DNA of 64,000 nt, from contig NZ_CP114205.1 of NCBI RefSeq assembly GCF_027497495.1, positions 8,220,048 to 8,284,047 on the forward strand, given 5' to 3'. The position numbers and the translations under genes were made by a program. The stretch is from Streptomyces tubercidicus. GTDB lineage: Bacteria > Actinomycetota > Actinomycetes > Streptomycetales > Streptomycetaceae. A model generated the notes under the pieces. That model was not told the DNA's origin and ran no database searches. It saw nothing but the letters and a program-made list of their open reading frames with translations. Positions 47,401 through 55,051 of the stretch are shown here, one piece after another (positions within the stretch are counted from its first letter, which is position 1; each line of letters opens with the position of its first letter).

Positions 47401-47901
47401 ATGGCCGGAAGCGGAGTCGGTCTTGAAACGTCAGCCTTCTCCGACGGCGTACGGCTGGGGGCCACGTTCACGCCAGTGCCCGGTGCCGGCTTCTTCAAGA
47501 CTGGTGAGCTTGCTGTCGGTGGGATGCTGGCCAGGAGAGGGAAGAACATCGGGCCGTTTCAAGAACTGCCGATACCCATGCAAAAGCGCACAGTTAAGAA
47601 AGTCGCACAGCGCGCAGGCGTCGGCCTTGACGGTGTGAAGGTTAAAATCAACCGTGATGCGGATCTTGTCGGAAGGATGCTCTACGGACACACTGCGCCG
47701 AATCGAACCATCACGCTTTACCCAGACGCCTTCTCGTCAGCCGAGAACCTCACTAAGACGATTGGGCACGAGCGGCAGCATGTCATGCAGATCGACACCT
47801 ATGGGCCTGCTACGTCTCTTGAGCAGGAGCACGCCTGGGAGAGAGCCGCCTACGCTTCAGAGGGACAATTCTGGAACTACTACAACGGGAGGCTCGGATA
47901 G
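41404..47901 (+). CDS. RHS-repeat polymorphic toxin with C-terminal zincin (HERQH) metallopeptidase-like domain
   Basis: 2165 residues. ATG 41404 opens an atypically long signal sequence (MYTTDLPRSTPPRGRRWTQRIAVTLSFTLLPGLISPVAFAAA). Then come a conserved N-terminal region (GSFTWSYPLRTPPAAAGPTPDLNISYDSGSVDGRT) and YD/RHS repeats throughout (YDSLGRVTKVW, YDELGRKTGTWQ, YTYDKTGNTIQRPG). The RHS core ends in the standard GAREYDPLTGAFLSVDPLLE...GYSYSSNNPTTNSDPTGLG. After this boundary the variable tip (about 1880-2165) contains a hydrophobic hairpin-like stretch and finally TLYPDAFSSAENLTKTIGHERQHVMQ. HERQH (2122-2126) fits the HExxH zinc-peptidase motif, and E2146 in AWERAAYASE is a possible third ligand. 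The RHS shell encapsulates the tip, which is released as the toxin. An overlapping small gene downstream is a likely immunity gene. Confidence 0.9.
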   Translation: MYTTDLPRSTPPRGRRWTQRIAVTLSFTLLPGLISPVAFAAAPDPLGRPSLTAPRAASTKPLTAKPDPRTAAQLRKAAAADTADRQRARTDQQRTTTWPTTGTARLTTTVAHAKAKPGDLPITLTKPTKRTTRGANTIEVAVLGQDTSHALGLKGVVLTATGPARGGSTQIGINYAAFASAYGGDYAGRLRLMSLPTCALTTPDKPACRHLSPQRFTNQRARQQITAPLTFKAGAGGRKMVLALAAGTKSGAGDYKATPLAASSTWEAGGSSGSFTWSYPLRTPPAAAGPTPDLNISYDSGSVDGRTASTNNQGTTIGEGFDLTSSYIERKYGSCDDDGQDDKFDQCWKYDNASLVLNGKATELVKDDTTGHWHLKNDDASLVTHHTGADNSDDNGEYWTVTTADGTTYTFGLNKLPGAGADDRTDSVWTAPVFGDDKDEPGYDNGTTFAKRDKKQAWRWNLDLVQDTHANAMTYWYQAETNNYDKLGDDNTATPYTRGGYLKEIRYGQRAGSLFSATPAASNKVVLNYTERCTATGDGCDSLTKDTRDNWPDVPFDAVCKDDDKCTGNVAPTFFTRKRLTSLTTYAWDTTATTPGYAPIDAWNLKQQYLDPGDTGDSSDQSLWLDEIKHTGKRGTDIALGPVRLDHEFKPNRVDGASDNILSLEKPRLKTVTSEAGAQTIVSYAEADCIAGQTMPKADHNTRRCYPVYWKPNGGSADPQLDWFQKYRVTSVSTTDPHGGSVAVQHTYTYSGGGAWHYNDDPLTPAKERTWSLWRGYEQVTHLTGDPSGTQSKTTTVYMRGMNGDRLLAADGKTLDPDKRRTATVTGIKATDITDSEQYTGFTRETATYNNAAYTSGTVNDPWSKRTATQHKSYADTEAYFTRTGATHARTAITSGITPTDRIRTTATTYDDLGMPQTAEDRGDDAKNGDETCTRTWYARNDDGLTSLVSRTRTTAKPCTTSDTDLDLPADSSRPGDVISDTATAYDTTTWSANQKPTKGDAQWTARAKSYDTANTPTWQKTATTDYDALGRPTLVKDARDHTKTTTTYTPATSGPLLSKVTGDAKGYETTTTLDPATGSPLKATDPNGRITETEYDSLGRVTKVWLPNRSHLAQKTPNYVYGYHLAGNDLPWVSTGTLRGDGNGYNTTYEIYDSLLRIRQVQTPSPTGGRLIALTLYDSRGFASSTQSDIWDEKNDPSGTAVQTEGSQAPTQTDTTYDGAERPIKAVTRNYGIARWTTQTTYTGDTTSTTAPLGGQAVATVTDARGQTTQRLDYDGPTPTGTDYVATNYTYTAGGQPRTVTGPVAGTDTTKPTWSHTYDLFGRQTATADPDKGTTSTAYDDLDQVTTVTDAENRTLVHAYDELGRKTGTWQGSKTDANKLTAWTFDALAKGQPDASIRYEEGAGGKAYIQKVTRYDSLYQATESQLSLPESDPLVKAGVPKTLSTTTGYRLDGTISQASQPAVAGLPAETVSYTYNATGKQLTAKGTTGYLQGADYAPAGDLRRLTLGTNAGTSAKNTYLGYDYEPGTRRLTRSYVTDDTHPYRLQDLVFRQDDAGNVTSISDATTLGGTGKIDNQCFAYDGYRRLSEAWTPKTDDCSAGGRTSTNLTGAAPYWTSYTYNSAGQRKQQVQHATSGDTITTYSYGTPSKQPHPLTSTETNGKTQTYTYDKTGNTIQRPGSKANQALHWNSEGKLSSATEPDNTGTPSTTGYLYDANGDLLIRRAATDGVTTLYFGDTEIRLTTKGALSGLRYYTAAGKNIAVRTATGGASTKLTFLAADHHGTSSLAIDAGTFSYAKRYTTPFGAPRGTAPTAWPDDKSFLGAPADTGTGLTHIGAREYDPLTGAFLSVDPLLETDKPQTLNGYSYSSNNPTTNSDPTGLGNADCMTGVMQHCNNGVPGSGSVYHPERERHSGCSVGCYSGGSSGTAYTSSAGSVNSGHWGSTCNRFSCNKRWLSGPRGDDKDWLGGILTGIVDTATVGCQVFQIFGSVNCAGDAIREEMAGSGVGLETSAFSDGVRLGATFTPVPGAGFFKTGELAVGGMLARRGKNIGPFQELPIPMQKRTVKKVAQRAGVGLDGVKVKINRDADLVGRMLYGHTAPNRTITLYPDAFSSAENLTKTIGHERQHVMQIDTYGPATSLEQEHAWERAAYASEGQFWNYYNGRLG

Positions 47902-48173
47902 TGCAACGAAGAGATAAGTGGATTGCGCTCATCCCGAGCATTACCGCCCCCGAAGGCGAACATGTTCCATGTCCCCACTGCGGCAAGGCGCAACTGGATT
48001 ACAGGTACATCATCGACCCGAAGACGCGCCTCGGATACTTTCTGCTCTGGTGCAATGCATGCCTGCACGGAATCAGCGTGTCGCGAGTGAAGGCCCCGGC
48101 CGACGTCAAAGCGAGATCCATGGATGATCCGAGAGCGTTGGCAGATGTACCCGAATACACCCGCTATACATAG
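47901..48173 (+). CDS. Zinc-ribbon protein, candidate immunity protein for the RHS toxin
   Basis: 90 residues, GTG 47901 overlapping the TAG stop of the RHS gene, so translation is coupled. The sequence has two CxxC knuckles, CPHCGKAQLDYRYIIDPKTRLGYFLLWCNAC, forming a zinc ribbon at about residues 24-54, followed by GISVSRVKAP and a short tail. There is no signal peptide, so it acts in the cytoplasm. Immediate position after a polymorphic toxin is the standard location for immunity genes; a metal-binding ribbon opposite a zincin toxin is notable. The family is not recognised and neutralising activity is inferred. Its codon usage is less GC-biased than the RHS body, like the toxin tip, indicating a swapped toxin-immunity cassette. 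Confidence 0.7.
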   Translation: MQRRDKWIALIPSITAPEGEHVPCPHCGKAQLDYRYIIDPKTRLGYFLLWCNACLHGISVSRVKAPADVKARSMDDPRALADVPEYTRYT

Positions 48174-48942
48174 ATGGGATCGCTGATCCAGTGAATGCGG
48201 AGTCGGCGGGCGCGCGAGCAATCCATGATGCAGCACTTTCGCAGAGCTGAGGATGCTATTGCACCCTTTCCGCGCGCCCGTCGCCTTGCGCCTTCTGCTG
48301 TCTGTGCAGGGTATTCCACTGAGGTGCAGGAACTCACAGACCGGAGTGCAGCTCTGCCTTGACATCCGTATCAGGCAGCGTCGAAATGCGAGCAGAAGTA
48401 TGCGCCACTGCCCATGGGTTCGGCTATGAAGAACAGGATTGCGCCAGCGCAATCCCGTGCCCCATTCTGACCGGCTACCCGTCCATGCCCGTCGCATGTG
48501 CCAGGGAGTGTGCTCCAGCGCCGAGCGCTGGAGACGAGTGCGTGAAGCTTGCCTCGGTAATCCTGTTCGTCAGGGAAAGGCACAGAGTCCAGGTGATGTC
48601 TCCAGCGCCCATATCGAACGACCAGGACGTCGCTGCTCCCGAAGCGACCAGGCGATCGAGAGTGCTCGCCAGAAAGCTGAGGGTCAGCGCGCATACGCGC
48701 CCCAGCCGGTCCGCCTCGATGACCCCCTTGGCGGTGCCGGGGAGAGGTGCACGACCAACGCCAATGCTGCCAAGCGCCCAGGGGACGATAGGTCGCGGAG
48801 TGCCCGGCACGACGCCACACGCAGAACCCCGTCGGCGGCTTGGGCACGATCAAGCGTCCGGGAGCCTGTGCAAGGACAGCAGCGTCGAGGAGCTGAGCCG
48901 AGACGCCGCCGCGCATCACCGACGGTGAGTCCACAGGCAGGC
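48174..48942. other. Stretch downstream of the toxin locus without a convincing gene
   Basis: Base composition and stop density vary. On the minus strand about 48478-48745 reads GVIEADRLGRVCALTLSFLASTLDRLVAS...SWSFDMGAGDITWTLCLSLTNRITEASF, a coherent segment ending at 48475 that may be a decayed or small unknown gene. No start or partner domain is clear. This could be the remains of an older toxin/immunity cassette displaced downstream of the RHS gene, a known arrangement, but support is weak. Confidence 0.3.
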
Positions 48943-49176
48943 GAATGAGCCAGCCGACCTGTTCCAACTCACGCGGCGCTCCTGGCGTACGGCGGGCGCA
49001 GTGGCAGCGGCCCTGTTCGCGACCGCGGTGGGCTGCGGAGTACTGGCGCTGACCTACCCGTCGCTGGAGCGGGTGTGGCAAGTGGTGGCGGCTTCTCCAC
49101 AGTTGCCGGCGCAGCCACCGCAGTGGTGACGCTGATCGGCGGCGGAACACTGCGGGAACTCGGCAGTAGCAATTGA
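48943..49176 (+). pseudogene. Small two-helix membrane protein remnant
   Basis: Frame 1 reads ADLFQLTRRSWRTAGAVAAALFATAVGCGVLALTYPSLERVWQV (about 48951-49082). The next frame continues ASGGGFSTVAGAATAVVTLIGGGTLRELGSSN and stops at 49178. Joined, they give a typical ~75-residue protein with two membrane segments, broken by one indel near 49080. No family recognised. Confidence 0.4.
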
Positions 49177-49430
49177 CGCCGCCGTGAGCTGGCTGATGCC
49201 AGCTCACGGCTGTCTCTGTCGACAGCTTCGGGAGTCACTGCGTAGCCCCTGGCGCGCTGGACACCGGTCGTTCAGGGTGCAGCCCTCGGCGCGTTGACAG
49301 GACAACTCGACGACAAGGGCGTGATCACCTCAGTAGCCCGAAGCCTGAACGCGAAGTAGGCACACCGGCCTGCTGAGCCCAGGTGCGGCCAAGAGCCTGA
49401 CGCTCCCGGCCCCGAACAACCACTGATGCT
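49177..49430. other. Gene-free stretch with a short C-terminal coding tail
   Basis: About 49268-49360 (+) reads VQGAALGALTGQLDDKGVITSVARSLNAK and stop, resembling the end of a FIMAH-type helical domain. The rest of that gene is absent. Nothing else is recognisable. Confidence 0.35.
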
Positions 49431-49910
49431 TCACACCCAGTCGATGCCCAGCTCCTGCAGTGCGGTGCGCTGTTCGGGGGCGAGCTTGTCCCGCCCCGAT
49501 TTGGTGTTCGAGACCCACACGCCCAGCTTCACCAGCACCGGCTCCTCCTCGCCATCGACCGCGGTCTGTTCGTTGTGGCCGCGGGGTACCGGCCGCCGGC
49601 CTTCCCGCTCCACCCACTGTGCGAGGGCTGCCAGGCCGCGCCGGAACGCCTGCTGCGCCTTGCCCTGCCTCTTGGCCGTCGGGGTGAGAGCTGGCCTCTG
49701 AGCGGCCTGTACGCCCAACCTGGAGAGCCGTTCCTGCTGCTCGGGGACAGCTGCGCCCAGGTGGCTGGGTCCTTCTGCCGCTGGAGCCATATGCCGAGGC
49801 CGTCGCCGTCGAAGAGCACCCCGGGCGGGATGTCGGGCAGGACGCCGTCGGCGTCGATCAGGTCGGCGAGGACGCGTTGGTGGCACCGGGCCGGCACCCT
49901 GATAGCCCCT
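49431..49910 (-). pseudogene. Helicase-associated (HA) domain remnant of a large subtelomeric helicase
   Basis: Minus strand. One frame supplies VLADLIDADGVLPDIPPGVLFDGDGLGIWLQRQKDPATWAQLSP; after a frame change the chain continues EQQERLSRLGVQAAQ...KRQGKAQQAFRRGLAALAQWVEREGRRPVPRGHNEQ...VKLGVWVSNTKSGRDKLAPEQRTALQELGIDWV. The pattern G.W...qr....L...q...L..lGi is the HA repeat found in multiple copies at the C-terminus of long Streptomyces helicases, frequent near chromosome ends. Only the last two repeats remain and they are frameshifted. The helicase core is gone. Confidence 0.75.
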
Positions 49911-50231
49911 CGCATACATCCCCGCAGCCTGTGGTGACCGGCAAGACGGCAGACCCACACCCCCCCGGAACGATCCAACTCCACTGTCCCTTCCTGCGCC
50001 CGCGCCAACACCGCCCCACCACACAGGACACGGCCCCACAGGGTGCACACCCCGGCTTCGGCCCGGCCATTCCAGGCACCGCCCCCGCCGCATACCCCAC
50101 CTTTCGTGCACACGGACGGCCTACCACGATGGCACGATATGAATGCGGCCGACATCGCTCAAAAGCCCCTATGGGCCAGGCGAATTGATGGCCGGACACG
50201 TATGTGGCGGCTTCACAGAGAGACAGATGAC

Positions 50232-50567
50232 ATGGCGCGGATCGGGGAGATGCGGCTCAGCGATGGCACCGCGGTGCGAGTCGAAATCGACGGGCAGCAG
50301 GACAGCGGGATCGACCGAGTGGGCCGCGGATCGGCATCCGGCGTCGTCCGCGGCTCCGCGCAGACCCTCCAGGAGGCGCTCGCACACATCAGGCCAGCCG
50401 TCGAGGCGGTCGCTGACAGCGTCCGGGACCTGGCACGCCAACCCAACTCCGTGAGCGTGGAGTTCGGGATCAAGCTATCTGCGGAAGCGGGCGTCGTGGT
50501 GGCGAAGGCGGCCAGTGAGGCCAACTTCGCGGTACGTCTGGAATGGGGCGCCCGTGATCCGCGATGA
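50232..50567 (+). CDS. Trypsin-co-occurring domain (TcoD) protein
   Basis: 111 residues: MARIGEMRLSDGTAVRVEIDGQ, a spacer, TLQEALAHIRPAVEAVADSVRDLARQPNSVSVEFGIKLSAEAGVVVAKAASEANFAVRLEW. This is the CU044_2847/TcoD pattern of a beta-hairpin, a helix, and the VEFGIKLSAEAG..I...A..NF.V.L.W end. The family occurs next to trypsin-STAND genes in actinobacteria and is presumed to be a regulatory or substrate partner of the protease. ATG 50232 precedes the conserved start; the open frame extends upstream to 50043 without conservation. The stop overlaps the protease-STAND gene start (ATGA), so the two are co-translated. Confidence 0.85.
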   Translation: MARIGEMRLSDGTAVRVEIDGQQDSGIDRVGRGSASGVVRGSAQTLQEALAHIRPAVEAVADSVRDLARQPNSVSVEFGIKLSAEAGVVVAKAASEANFAVRLEWGARDPR

Positions 50568-53500
50568 TGCTCGACATGGCTGCGTTACGGGGTGAAAGCG
50601 CACTGGAGTCAGGCCTCGTCCGGATCCGGGACGGCGACGCGGTCGTGGGAGCAGGCTTCCTCGTAACACCCGAAGTCATATGCACCTGCGCACACGTGGT
50701 CGCGGACGCGTTGGGGCTCCCGCGGGATACCGATACAGCCCCCTCCGCAGCCGTACCGGTCGAGTTCCCGCTGCTGCGCGACGCCGACCAAGACGTCCCC
50801 ACCGTGCGGGCCCGGGTCGTCTCCTGGAAGCCCCTCCAGAGGGACGACAGCGGCGACGTAGCCCTGCTGCGCCTCGACCGACGGGTACCCAACGCGCACC
50901 CTGTGGCGCTCGTGGACGGCGCGTCCGTGTGGGGACACTCCTTCCGAGCCTATGGCTTCCCGGACGGTGGCGACCACGGGGTGTGGGCGACCGGCACGTT
51001 GCGGAGCGTCCAGGGCACAGGCTGGGTACAAATGGACGCCGCCCCCGGCAGCCGTCCGATCACCAATGGCTACAGCGGGGCCGCGGTGTGGGACGACGAG
51101 CAGGGCGGAGTCGTCGGGCTGACCGTCGCGGCCGGGCACGGGGCCCTGGCTGGGACCGCGTTCCTCGTGCCGTCCGCCTCGCTTGTGGACGAGGAGGTAC
51201 TGCGCCCGACGTGCCCGTTCCGCGGCCTTGAGGTGTTCGAGGAGGAGGACTCCGAGTTCTTCCACGGACGCGAGGACGATGCCGGGCGGCTGGCCGAGTC
51301 GATTGCCCAGCGCCCCCTGACGGTGGTGGTCGGACCTTCCGGGTGCGGCAAGTCGTCGCTGATCCGCTCCGGTCTGCTGCCCCTGCTTCGGGCGGACGGC
51401 ATGGGCGTGTCCGTACTGCGCCCCGTACCTGGGGACAGGCCAGAGACAGTGCTGGCTCATGTGCTCGTCCCCGCATTGGAGCCGGGCGCTGGGGAGATCG
51501 ACCGCCTGAGCAAGGCAGAGACACTGGCACGGCTGCTCAGGGACGGATCAGGAGGCGAGCCGAGCGGCGAAGAACCTGGGGACGAAGACCCGCTGGGCGA
51601 GGCAGAGCCCGTTGACGCCGCCCGCACATACACCCGACCACCTCCCAGCCGCGTCCCGCAAGCCGTAGCCGGCTTGCGGGACTCGCTCCAAAAGCGGGCC
51701 GGCGCCGGCGGCCACCTGCTCGTCGTCGATCAACTGGAGGAGTACGCCGGCGCCGAGCCGACCGCGGCGCGCACCCTGCTCGGGCTCCTTGCCGAGCTGG
51801 CGGGCTCACCGCGTTCGGCGGGCGGACGCGGCCTGCGGGTCGTAGCCACCGCACGCGAGGAATCCCTCGGCGACCTGGTGACGTCGAGGACGTCCGGCGC
51901 GCTCAGCGATGCCGTCTTCCTCCTCGCCCCGCTCGACGCCGACGACCTGCACCGTGCCATCACCGGCCCGGTCGCGGCCGTACCGGGGCTGTGGCTGGAG
52001 CCCGGGCTGGCCACCCGCATCGTCGAGGACGCGGCGGACCAGCCCGGACGGATGCCGCTGGTGGAATTCACGCTCACCCGGCTGTGGGAGCGGCGCGAAC
52101 GCTCCATGCTCACCCACACGGCGTACGACGAACTCGGCGGCGTCGCCGGAACTCTGGCGGGCTACGCGGACCACACCTACCGCACGCACGTACCTGAATC
52201 CGAAGAAACCGTGGCACGCAGGCTGTTCCTTCAACTGGCCCGCCCTGACGACCGGGGCGGCTACACCCGCCGCGCCACCCCGCTCACCCAGCTCGACCCC
52301 GCAGCGGTGGCCCTTGCCCGCCGCCTCGCCCGGGGCAAGCTCGTGGTCATTGACCACACGACCACGGGTGCGGAGATCGCCGAACTCACGCATGAGGCCC
52401 TCACGCGGCTTTGGCCCAGGCTGCGCCGCTGGTTGGACGACAGCAGGAAGTTCCGGGTGTGGCAAGAGCAACTCCGCACGGACATGGCACGCTGGGAGGG
52501 GAAGGACAAGGAACCAGAGGCCCTGCAACGGGGCAAGACCCTCGCCGAAGGGGCGGAGTGGCTTCAGCTGCGGCCAGAAGATATGACCGCAGACGAGCGC
52601 GCCTACATCGAAGCCGGCCACCGGTACGAGCAGCGGACGGTCCGCAGACTGCGGGCGGTCGGCGCGGTGCTCATGGCCCTACTGCTCGCGGCGGGAACGC
52701 TGGGCACGATCGCCTTCAACACCAGCCAGGACCTCAAGGCCCAGCTGCGCACCCTCGCGTCCCGCGCACTGGCGAAGGAGTCCGGCAGCCGGCAGGCCGA
52801 GGCGCCGGGGACGGCACTGCAGTTCGCGCTCGCCGCATGGCACACCGACAGGACACCGCAGGCCCGGGAGGAACTGCTCAACCAGTATGTCCGGGCGCAG
52901 TACCTGCGCGGCGCCCACAGCGGCCTGTGGCGCGGCCGCGTACAAGAGCTGGCCGCGACCCCCGACGGCCGCACCCTCGTGGTGCGTTCCAAGCCGGCGG
53001 GAAACGACCCGCACCAGGTGTCGGTGGTGACCGGCGTACTTGAGGGCAAACCCCGCCACTACACCCTCCCCGGCGTACCCGAATCCGAACAGACCGGGGA
53101 AATCAGCCCCGACGGGCGGCACTACGCAGTGGCGACGCCGGACGGCACAGTGCGGCTCTGGCGGCTGGACGGGAAGGGCAGCGAACCGACCCGGCTCGGA
53201 CGAGAACTCACCGACAGGCGCGACAAGGTCAAGGGCGATCTGGAATTCAGCGCGGACGGCAGCCGTCTGATGCGGACACTCAACACCCACGCTCCGGACG
53301 TCGAGCTCACAAAGCCCCGGACCCTCGTCGATGTATGGCACCTGGGGGACCTCAAGCCTCTGCCGGTGGCCGCCACAGTGGTATCGGCCGCGCGTGGCCA
53401 GGAGGTGGCTTTCGGGAAGGACCCCGACACCGTGATGGTCACGACGAGCCCGTCCCATGACCTCAAGACGCCAAGCAAAGCTGCGCTGCTCGACCTGCGC

Positions 53501-54835
53501 ACGGGACACACGCTGCGAAAGCTCCGGGCCAAAGGCGACGACTGGACGTCCACCGATGCCACTGCCGCATACGGCTACGAAACCAAGAACTCCGACGACG
53601 ACCGCTACGTCGATGTCGCACTCGGCAGGTGGGGCACGGACGACACGTATGTGACACGCCTGCCGGTGGATGACGAACCAGGCTACTCGGATCCGATGCT
53701 CGCCGTCGCCCGGCGCGACAAGGGCGGCCCGATGGTACTGTCCCCCGTCGGAAACGCCCTGGTGGTGGCCTACGCCCGGCCCGCCCCCCGACCCGCGAAG
53801 GTACCCGGGCTCATCAACGAGTACGCCTGGGCGAAGGACGGCCGCCTGGTCGCGTGGATGACGAACCACAAGGTGCAGGTCGTGGACCTGCTACACGGCG
53901 GCTCCACCACCGTCGAACCCCCGCACCAGGTCACCTTCGACCGACACTGGAGCCTCGCGTGGACGGCCGGGGGCAAGCAACTCCTGCTCTGGCAGGAGGG
54001 CGGTTCACACCTGTACGTGTACGACCCCGACACGCTCTCCGACCCCGTCGATGTCCCCTTGGACGCGGGCCCGAAGACACCACAGGAACCGGGGCTGATC
54101 AGCGCGGTCGCACCCCTGCCCGACGGCGACGTCACCGTGCTGACCAACGGCGCCAACCTGCTTCAAGTGGACCCGGAGCGCGGGGTACAGACAGGAGAAC
54201 CGCTGCCCGTCGACCGCTCACCAGTTCTCGATTCCTCTCCGCTGGGCCAGCTCCACGGCCGCCCAGGCCACCCTCATCAGGTCGCCGTGGTAACGAGCAA
54301 CGACGAGGACAGGGGCAGGATCCAGATCTGGGACGTCCGAACCCGCAAGCGGACAGAGGTGCTGGAAGGCGACAAGATCAGCCCGCGCATCGACCACAGC
54401 GACGCCAGCAATCTGGCCTTCTCCCCAAGCGGCCGGTACCTGGTCGTGGAGCACGCCGACGGCAAGCTGCACCGCTGGGACGTCGCCAAGGGCACGACCG
54501 TGGGCACACCCATCACGACGGAGATCACCGAAAACGTCAACGCCGTGACGGACAGCGGGACGGTGATCACGCAGAAGGGGAGCGAAGGGGTCTACGAACT
54601 GTGGGACGCCAACGACGGGACCCGCATCGGCACGATCCCAGGCGGCTCCTCTCCCACCTCGGCCCTCCGAGGCACCGAGCTGACCGTGGAGAACAGGGGC
54701 TGGCTCACCGCCTACGACCTCCGCCCCGACAGCTGGTTCACCCACCTGTGCAAGAACGCAGGCCGCGACTTTACCGAGGAGGAACGCGAACACCTCCCAC
54801 CCGGAACCCCACCAGAGGCTCCTTGCGCACCGTGA
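50564..54835 (+). CDS. Trypsin-like protease - nSTAND1 ATPase - WD40-type protein
   Basis: 1423 residues. A trypsin-fold domain comes first: GAGFLVTPEVICTCAHVVADAL (H44), DSGDVALLRLD (D98), NGYSGAAVWD (S171). An nSTAND1 ATPase follows: CPFRGLEVFEEEDSEFFHGRE, Walker A GPSGCGKSS (257-265), Walker B-like LLVVDQLEEY, RVVATAREESLGDLV, ELTHEALTRLWPRL. A membrane segment near residue 700 (LRAVGAVLMALLLAAGTLGTIAF) precedes a long C-terminal propeller with WD40-like strands (FSPSGRYLVVEHADGKLHRWD). Such proteins couple a sensor, an NTPase switch and a protease effector, and are considered conflict/defence or regulated cell-death systems. All catalytic residues look intact. ATG 50564 overlaps the upstream TcoD stop codon. 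Confidence 0.9.
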   Translation: MMLDMAALRGESALESGLVRIRDGDAVVGAGFLVTPEVICTCAHVVADALGLPRDTDTAPSAAVPVEFPLLRDADQDVPTVRARVVSWKPLQRDDSGDVALLRLDRRVPNAHPVALVDGASVWGHSFRAYGFPDGGDHGVWATGTLRSVQGTGWVQMDAAPGSRPITNGYSGAAVWDDEQGGVVGLTVAAGHGALAGTAFLVPSASLVDEEVLRPTCPFRGLEVFEEEDSEFFHGREDDAGRLAESIAQRPLTVVVGPSGCGKSSLIRSGLLPLLRADGMGVSVLRPVPGDRPETVLAHVLVPALEPGAGEIDRLSKAETLARLLRDGSGGEPSGEEPGDEDPLGEAEPVDAARTYTRPPPSRVPQAVAGLRDSLQKRAGAGGHLLVVDQLEEYAGAEPTAARTLLGLLAELAGSPRSAGGRGLRVVATAREESLGDLVTSRTSGALSDAVFLLAPLDADDLHRAITGPVAAVPGLWLEPGLATRIVEDAADQPGRMPLVEFTLTRLWERRERSMLTHTAYDELGGVAGTLAGYADHTYRTHVPESEETVARRLFLQLARPDDRGGYTRRATPLTQLDPAAVALARRLARGKLVVIDHTTTGAEIAELTHEALTRLWPRLRRWLDDSRKFRVWQEQLRTDMARWEGKDKEPEALQRGKTLAEGAEWLQLRPEDMTADERAYIEAGHRYEQRTVRRLRAVGAVLMALLLAAGTLGTIAFNTSQDLKAQLRTLASRALAKESGSRQAEAPGTALQFALAAWHTDRTPQAREELLNQYVRAQYLRGAHSGLWRGRVQELAATPDGRTLVVRSKPAGNDPHQVSVVTGVLEGKPRHYTLPGVPESEQTGEISPDGRHYAVATPDGTVRLWRLDGKGSEPTRLGRELTDRRDKVKGDLEFSADGSRLMRTLNTHAPDVELTKPRTLVDVWHLGDLKPLPVAATVVSAARGQEVAFGKDPDTVMVTTSPSHDLKTPSKAALLDLRTGHTLRKLRAKGDDWTSTDATAAYGYETKNSDDDRYVDVALGRWGTDDTYVTRLPVDDEPGYSDPMLAVARRDKGGPMVLSPVGNALVVAYARPAPRPAKVPGLINEYAWAKDGRLVAWMTNHKVQVVDLLHGGSTTVEPPHQVTFDRHWSLAWTAGGKQLLLWQEGGSHLYVYDPDTLSDPVDVPLDAGPKTPQEPGLISAVAPLPDGDVTVLTNGANLLQVDPERGVQTGEPLPVDRSPVLDSSPLGQLHGRPGHPHQVAVVTSNDEDRGRIQIWDVRTRKRTEVLEGDKISPRIDHSDASNLAFSPSGRYLVVEHADGKLHRWDVAKGTTVGTPITTEITENVNAVTDSGTVITQKGSEGVYELWDANDGTRIGTIPGGSSPTSALRGTELTVENRGWLTAYDLRPDSWFTHLCKNAGRDFTEEEREHLPPGTPPEAPCAP

Positions 54836-55051
54836 CACGGACGTGATCCGTTGAGCCCGCCGACGGCAACAACCCCCAGGCGCCGGCCCGGAGTACACCG
54901 ACTGCACACCCACCTCACTCTCGGCATCGCTCAAGCGGGGCACCGACGCGCTGGAAACCTCCCTGGCGCCGCGTACAAGATCGGCAACAGCGCGACGGCG
55001 CTCGGAGCGATCCTCGCGCTGTCACCGGCCGTCGGTAGCGTGAAATCCGTG

